Shown here: positions 58,401 through 64,000 of the stretch, one piece after another
Numbering within the stretch: position 1 is the first letter of the stretch
Layout of the letters: every line of letters starts with the position of its first letter
Assembly (NCBI GenBank): GCA_022393335.1
Contig: JAJEKB010021225.1
Span: 1,335,151-1,399,150, forward strand
Source of the DNA: Macrotrachela quadricornifera
Lineage: Eukaryota; Rotifera; Eurotatoria; Philodinida; Philodinidae
Direction of reading: 5' to 3'
Length of the DNA stretch: 64,000 nt
Notes under the pieces: model-generated
Told to the model about the DNA's origin: nothing
The model's input: the letters and a program-made list of their open reading frames with translations, nothing else
Databases searched by the model: none
Position numbers and translations under genes: made by a program

Positions 58401-61400
58401 TGTAATAATGGGTCCGACTGCAATAGCGGTGTTTGTATATTAAACATTTGCCAAAGTGAGTATATCTGCTGGTAATATTAAGAATTTGAGCTTCTGTATT
58501 GTAGTTCCTACTTGCAACGACACTGTCAAAAATGGAAACGAAGCCGACGTAGACTGTGGTGGTTCATGTCTGCCGAATAAACAATGTCGTGAGGGATTGG
58601 CATGTAAAAATCCATCCGATTGTATTACCAACGTCTGTATCTCAAATATATGTCAAGGTGAGTATGGTTACTAAACACAGGATAAAGATAAATATTAAAA
58701 GTATTATACTTTTCACTTCAAACAAATATTTTTATACTTATACTTATGTATGAAATTATATGGTCTGTCTGTTTTACTCAAAATAAGAGATAATGTAATT
58801 TTGTGTAATGAAAATATTCCTCTGTTTCTTTGAAATATTGAGTTTTATCCCTATTTCTAGATCAATCAGATTGTGTTGTAATTTTCCATGCCACTTTGAC
58901 GGCAAATTAAGGCATATTTCTTGTTAAAATTTAAAGTTTGGATTTTATATTATAATTTTTTTCTTTTGTTCACATCTTTCTTACTAGGGAACATCCCCAA
59001 GTGTCCCGCTCCGATTTCATTCATTTATACATCACTTGATAGAGGACCTCAAGTAGGTTAAAAGTCTAAAAGGATTTCAGCCAACAGCTTTTCCTTCAGG
59101 AGTTAGAGCCATCTTACTACGTATATCCTAAGAAAACGAATGATGGTGTTTAGACCTAAGATCTTGTGTTCAAAGATACACCTATTGTAACTAGAATACC
59201 CTGAAATTTTCAGCTCGAAATACAAGATTTCCAAAAACACTCACGTCCAATGAAAGATGGCAGAGTTTTACGTTATTTGAAAATTCAATATCTTGAGAAA
59301 GAAGCATTTTTTGGAGCTGAAAGTTTCAGGGTATTGTAGTTACAAGTAGGTCTATCTATGAGCACAATCTCAGGTCTAAATACTGTCATTCGTTGTCTTA
59401 GTATATACGATGCTATAGGCTAGAATTCGATCAAAATGGCTCTAACTCCTGAAGGAAAAGCTGTCGGCTGAAATCCTTTTAGGCTTTTAACCTACCCGAG
59501 GTCCTCTTTCGAATGATGTATAAGCGAATGAAATCGAAGCGGGGCACCTGGGAATGCTCTCTCATTAGAATTACGTCCATAGTTATGCTTTCTTTCTATG
59601 TAAAACGTTGTTAGCTCTATTCATGAGCGATTACAACATGAAACAAGATGAAACAGCATATATTCTAAGTGAAACAATTTATCAAAACATGTTTCATTTT
59701 GAGGATTAGTCGCTACTATTGAAATGTTTGGATAGTGAAAAGCGTAAATCGTAATAAATACCAATGAAAATAAAAGAAGGACAAAAACATATCTTGTATG
59801 TTCCGTCGTGTTCTATACTGATCATGCAGTAGATTTTTCTTTTTATGGCCTTGCTAGTAATAATCTGTCATGATGATATTAGGAAGGTGTCTGTTACATT
59901 TTAGACGATACATGCATCGTATTTATCACGAACTGTGAGTGTTGCATTGTGATGGTAGTTCCCCATTTCTGCCTTTATATTTCAACACTTACATTAGATC
60001 AGTTTTCAGAAAATTGGACTGGAGGATCGATTAGCTGTTTGAAACCATAAATTACTTATATCATACTAAAAATAGTGTTCCAGATATTTTTTTTTTGTAT
60101 AGAGAGCTTGAAAAAAACTTCTTTTATGGACAGATAGAGTGTCTTTCACTCTATCTTCTTATACTATTTGATCACTATTCAATTAATATCATCATAATAA
60201 AACTTTGATAAGAACTGTTTTTATTGAAAACTATTAGCTACCATTTAAATCATAATGAATGTGACATAAAAAATGGTGTACTTTTGTATTTTATTTTATC
60301 ATGACATAATGCCTCGTATTAAAACAAAAGAAAAGTTACAATAAGAAGCAGCATGAAAACCTCTACAATTTACAAAGGACCGTTTATTTTATAGTTGCAC
60401 TTTCTTATTTTCAAAATAGATAAAACTCTGAACTACCAAATTTTTACGTTACAAAACTGCAATTGTTTTTTTTAGTGAAAGATCAAATCGAGTTTTTTAT
60501 CTCGTCTTTTTATAATTTTTTCTTCTAAATTGCGGAGCTTGTCACACTGTATCTTCTTGTATATTTTGTTTTTTTAATACAACGTGGTAAATGATAATAA
60601 AGTGGAATATTAATGATCTAATAGTACTAGCTAAATTTTCAACGATAACAGTTCTTATCGAAGTTTTATTATGATGATATTAATTGAATAGTGATCAAAT
60701 AGTATAAGAAGATAGAACGAAAGACACTCTATCTGTCCATAAATGAAGTTTTTTTTCAAGCTTTCTATAAGAAAAGAAAGTACTTGAGCCACTGCTTTTA
60801 CTATGCTCTAAATATATTAAAAATCAAGATCATTGAAAAACACATGAATAAAAAAGATTCAGTGGATCATTCAATTACTAGATCACTAGATTTAGGAGGA
60901 GGCAAGGGGTAGTGCAATCAATTACAACAGAACGTTAGGAATTGTTCACTGATTCAAGATAAACTTCAAAAATGAATATACCTAATCTGCTTACTATGTC
61001 ATTCAACATTAGCAACCATCGACCATTACAAATGATTATATACCCTAAGATATTCCAAAGAATAACTGGCCATTATTTTAACCCTTTCGGGACAGTGACA
61101 CAAGGGTTGTAATATCTATTGTTTCGGTCGGAAAAAGATCTTGTTTACACGTGAATGTTAAAAAAATCTTATACATAGAAGTCAAGAAGTACTTCAATTG
61201 TCTGTTATATATATCTTTTCTCGATTCTGTATAAAACCATCTCACGAGGGAAGGTCCCCATATGTTACTCTCCATTTTGAATTGGGTATTTGTCATTTTG
61301 TAGAGCTCAGTGAATACAATAAAGGCGTATAAAGGATTTCTCCTCATGGTAAACTTTTCAGGGATAATATGGTTCCATACCTTCTGAAAAATCATCATAA

Positions 61401-64000
61401 GACTCTTAGCTAAAGGCTTGACTTTTAATATTCTAAGGACAAAACATGATGTTCTTCGAGCCATTTAAGGATTATATAGGATGCTCTTTTGTATAGTCCG
61501 AACAACATTATGCTTCGTCCTTACATTAGTAGAGTCAATTTTTTCGATAGCTCATAAAACATAATGTTTTCTAGCAAATAACACAAAAATTCACCTTACT
61601 ATTATAATGACAAAACATAGTGTTGTTCGGACCATACGAAAGAGCATCCTATATAATCCTTAAATGGCTCGAAGAACATCATGTTTTGTCCTTAGAATAT
61701 TAAAAGTCAAGTCTTTAGCTAAGAGTCTTATGATGATTTTTCAGAAGGTATGGGACTATATTATCCCTGAAAAGTTTACCATGAGGAGAAATCCTTTATA
61801 CGCCTTTATTGTATTCACTGAGCTCTACAAAATGACAAATACCCAATTCAAAATGGAGAGTAACATATGGGGACCTTCCCTCATGAGATATAGCCATAGG
61901 TATCTGAAAATAAATTTTCAGCCGAATCGGACAAAGTTTGATGAAGTCTGAGAGTGGTAAGATGAGACCCTATAGAAAAGCTTACGAAGATCTTCTGTAA
62001 AAGATTTTTCCTTAAACACGAGTCATGTTATTCGATGTGCTCTATCTGCAGTGAAATTTTCATCTCCATTGGCCTTATCGTCTTCGAGACCTAGAAATGG
62101 TCAAAAAAGAAGAGGCGGCTGATACTCTTAAATTAAGTCATAAGACTGGACAAGTATGGAGCAAAATCAGTTAACGTTAACAAAACATGAATGGATTTTT
62201 TTATTTAATACCAAAAACAGACAAACAATTAGTAGGCGTATGGGAGTTTACCTAAACTATGACGATTATAATTTGTTATGGCTTGCATTCTCAATTCGAG
62301 AGGTGTTATACATCCAGAATATCTAGAATGCTAGGGATTTAGCAGGAAAAGCTACATACACATTACCCAATTATTACAAGTACATAACTTAACAGTATGA
62401 ATCTATTCAAGAGCAGCTACATCTCACAACACTTCTCCACGAGAAACTTTGTATGTCCTAGATCTGCATGTTCCAGAATCTCTCAACGAACGTTTTTTTT
62501 CAATATTCATGCTATATTATGTACAGCCGTCAGATCTCTTTTGTAGGTATATCTCTGTTCCCTCTTTTAGTAAGAGAGATATCTGATGTGGTTGTTTCTG
62601 CCCTTAACCTCAGATCATGCATATGCTCAATGCAATTATTCAAAAAAACAATTTCATCAAAAGATGCTGAGCGATCGACAAGCGAGACACGCAATGTCTT
62701 CTAAAGCAAAATGCCGTGAGATCTAATGTCTTCTGCAGATAATTGTTGGGAGAATTGATGCTTTTATAATAGTTCAATAGTGCACTTTTAACATTCACGC
62801 AATTTTGGATACGTGACACTGCGACTCAAATCACAGGTTGAATATTTTCGATCCCAATTTGTCCTACAAATCAATTCATCTGCTGCTCTGTTCTGTTTCA
62901 ATGAAACTTCTTTGCGCCTCTTTCATTTGTTTACAATTTCGTTGAAATAAATCTATAAAGAGTCTGAACGTCCTGTGTAACAAGAACATGTTACTTACCT
63001 TTCTAGAATATATAAGTATTAATGTTCTACACGAACACTGCCAAGAAAACACGTAATATAGTATAAGCTGTTTTGCACAAAACAATATTCTTCCTTGCAA
63101 CTGATAAACAAAACATAATGGAATCTCCTTATTATCAACGAATTGCCGAAACTCCTACTACATTCGTGTTCAAATAAAAGAAAACCATTATATCAAGATT
63201 CCCCATTAAACCAGCCATGAAAACAGTATCATACCTCATAGAGTAATGAACAGTATTCTAGTAACCTACTCCCATTTCGTAGTACAATCGTATTCTTTCC
63301 AAAAATGTATGAAATCCTTTTTCCTCGATCGCTTTCAGGGTTTCTCACGGTAACAAACAAAGAACATGTTTTCCTTCAATTCCATTTCAGCTTTTCTATT
63401 AATTAAACTACTTAAAAAAAAACACGAACACCTTTGTCACAATTTCACCAGCCCAATTTGCGATTTCGAGACTCATAACTTGACCAAATAAATTATTTAC
63501 ATCTACTCGTAGTAAAAACATTTTACACATAGATACATTACATCTAGGTTGGACAACTATTAGTAGTATGAGTACCGCACGAATATATCATACAACAACT
63601 ATCTTAACAAACGGAAAAGTGTTAGTTGCTGGTGGATATACTCGTACTAATGGTCTAAACAGTGTTGAATTGTATGATCCGGCACTAAATACTTGGACAA
63701 TTGTTCGTAGTATGAATACTCCACGAGCCTCTCATACAGCAACCATCTTAACAAATGGAAAAGTGTTAGTTGCTGGCGGAAATAATGTTACTAATGATCT
63801 AAACAGTGTTGAATTGTATGATCCGTCACTAAATACTTGGACAACTATTAGTAGTATGAATACCGCACGATCCTCTCATACAGCAACCATCTTATCGAAT
63901 GGAAAAGTGTTAGTTACTGGAGGAACAAATGATAGTCGTTATCTCAATAGTGCTGAATTGTATGATCCTGCACTACAAACTTGGACAACTATTGGTAGTA
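55470..64000 (+). CDS. Fusion membrane protein: R-S-E ADP-ribosyltransferase, TM, CGGSC repeats, kelch (3' end outside window)
   Basis: Exons: 55470-56751, 56808-56832, 56896-57011, 58303-58455, 58505-58657 and 63548 to beyond 64000; every junction keeps phase. Residues 70-140 contain repeated VQTEQ units. The arginine-specific ADP-ribosyltransferase domain (about 205-425) shows the R-S-E triad: VWRGV (R319), WWAFSSCTS, and EDEILLLPG (E384-x-E386). It should transfer ADP-ribose from NAD+. Next come a basic stop (WYRKKR) and one membrane segment (LSLLSVLIIGAIIIGTVLG). Two Cys-rich repeats follow, each in its own 153-bp exon: PTCYDGIRNGNEIDVDCGGS and PTCNDTVKNGNEADVDCGGS. Then kelch repeats of about 51 residues (NGKVLVAGG, NSVELYDP, LNTWTTI). 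With no signal peptide the ART end is predicted cytosolic and the kelch end extracellular. ART families are expanded in bdelloids. The target is unknown. Confidence 0.82.
57012..58302. other. Intron 3 of the ART-kelch gene
   Basis: A 1.29-kb intron between the membrane-segment exon and the first CGGSC exon. No convincing exon or element was identified within it, though an unrecognised exon of matching phase could be hidden. Confidence 0.45.
58989..59558. mobile_element. Fold-back element in ART-kelch intron 5
   Basis: Outer ends read CCCCAAGTGTCCCGCTCCG at the left and GAAGCGGGGCACCTGGG at the right. Arms continue through TTTCATTC-TTATACATCA and TCAGGAGTTAGAGCCAT, about 240 bp each, around a short loop. 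Related to 47014-47398. Confidence 0.85.
60098..60769. mobile_element. Inverted-repeat element, about 145-bp arms, in ART-kelch intron 5
   Basis: Arms 60098-60242 and about 60628-60769 are reverse complements at high identity, for example GACAGATAGAGTGTCTTTC against GAAAGACACTCTATCTGTC. They enclose about 385 bp of AT-rich non-coding DNA. Ends begin TATAGARAGCTTGAAAAAA. No target duplication seen. Confidence 0.85.
61239..61889. mobile_element. Fold-back element, about 274-bp arms, in ART-kelch intron 5
   Basis: Left arm 61239-61512 and right arm 61616-61889 are nearly identical in reverse complement, including CTCACGAGGGAAGGTCCCCA mirrored as GGGGACCTTCCCTCATGAG. The inner ends GAACAACATTATG and CATAGTGTTGTTC match the small element at 41421-41706. 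Each arm is open in one frame, starting MARRTSCFVLRIL, so the arms may derive from a coding segment. Confidence 0.9.
61890..63547. other. End of ART-kelch intron 5
   Basis: Unassigned intronic DNA between the last fold-back and the kelch exon. A motif at about 61910-61935 (TTTTCAGCCGAATCGGACAAAG) resembles the CAGCCCGATCGGGTAAAG motif in the last FBXL5 intron near 14333. The 3' splice site CATCTAG ends at 63547. Confidence 0.4.

Noticed and set aside
61078..61951. Two nearly identical open frames on opposite strands as a divergent gene pair
   Set aside because: They are the arms of one fold-back element; no starts, introns or domains support separate genes.

Overview
Organism. The window looks like nuclear DNA of a bdelloid rotifer, most like Rotaria (inference from content, not a database match). 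It is very AT-rich. It carries animal orthologues (SPAG6, FBXL5, TAF3, PPIL1, MINDY3, CLOCK, FKBP2) cut by many introns of about 45-60 bp with clean GT-AG borders. Between them lie genes of non-animal type, as is typical of bdelloids: a GH5 glycanase, an intronless APH/choline-kinase-fold phosphotransferase, a plant-style PPR-DYW protein and an R-S-E ADP-ribosyltransferase.

Layout. 1-8.2 kb: GH5 glycanase (-), ER FKBP2 (+), APH-like kinase (-), with an almost perfect 46-bp-arm palindrome at 5.6 kb. 8.2-21.2 kb: dense run of four + strand conserved genes: SPAG6 (axonemal armadillo protein), FBXL5 (iron-sensing F-box protein), TAF3 (TFIID subunit with PHD finger) and PPIL1 (spliceosomal cyclophilin). 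24.5-35.4 kb: class A GPCR, MINDY3 deubiquitinase and a 12-exon CLOCK-type bHLH-PAS gene. 36-42.5 kb: mariner remnant, two neighbouring - strand multi-pass membrane genes with a CxxC pair, and a 1.5 kb DNA element with ACCCAGGT ends that holds an unusual splice-signal-bearing tandem array. 43-45.7 kb: the ten-exon PPR-DYW gene. 45.7-55.4 kb: repeat-rich stretch with long fold-back elements, a decayed bdelloid-type 7TM receptor and a piggyBac transposase fragment cut by a fold-back. 55.5-64 kb: one large gene, running off the window, that joins an N-terminal ADP-ribosyltransferase to a membrane segment, two Cys-rich CGGSC repeats and kelch repeats.

Structure. There are two kinds of intron: very short (about 45-60 bp) and long (0.3-4.9 kb). 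Most long introns contain at least one terminal-inverted-repeat element; one hAT-type element has exact 8-bp target duplications. Exon phases were counted and close in frame for every multi-exon model given. The conserved housekeeping block and the accessory, mobile-element-rich right third differ clearly in composition and gene density.

Limits. Products were recognised by eye from motif order and known family members. No searches were run. No tRNA, rRNA or CRISPR was seen.
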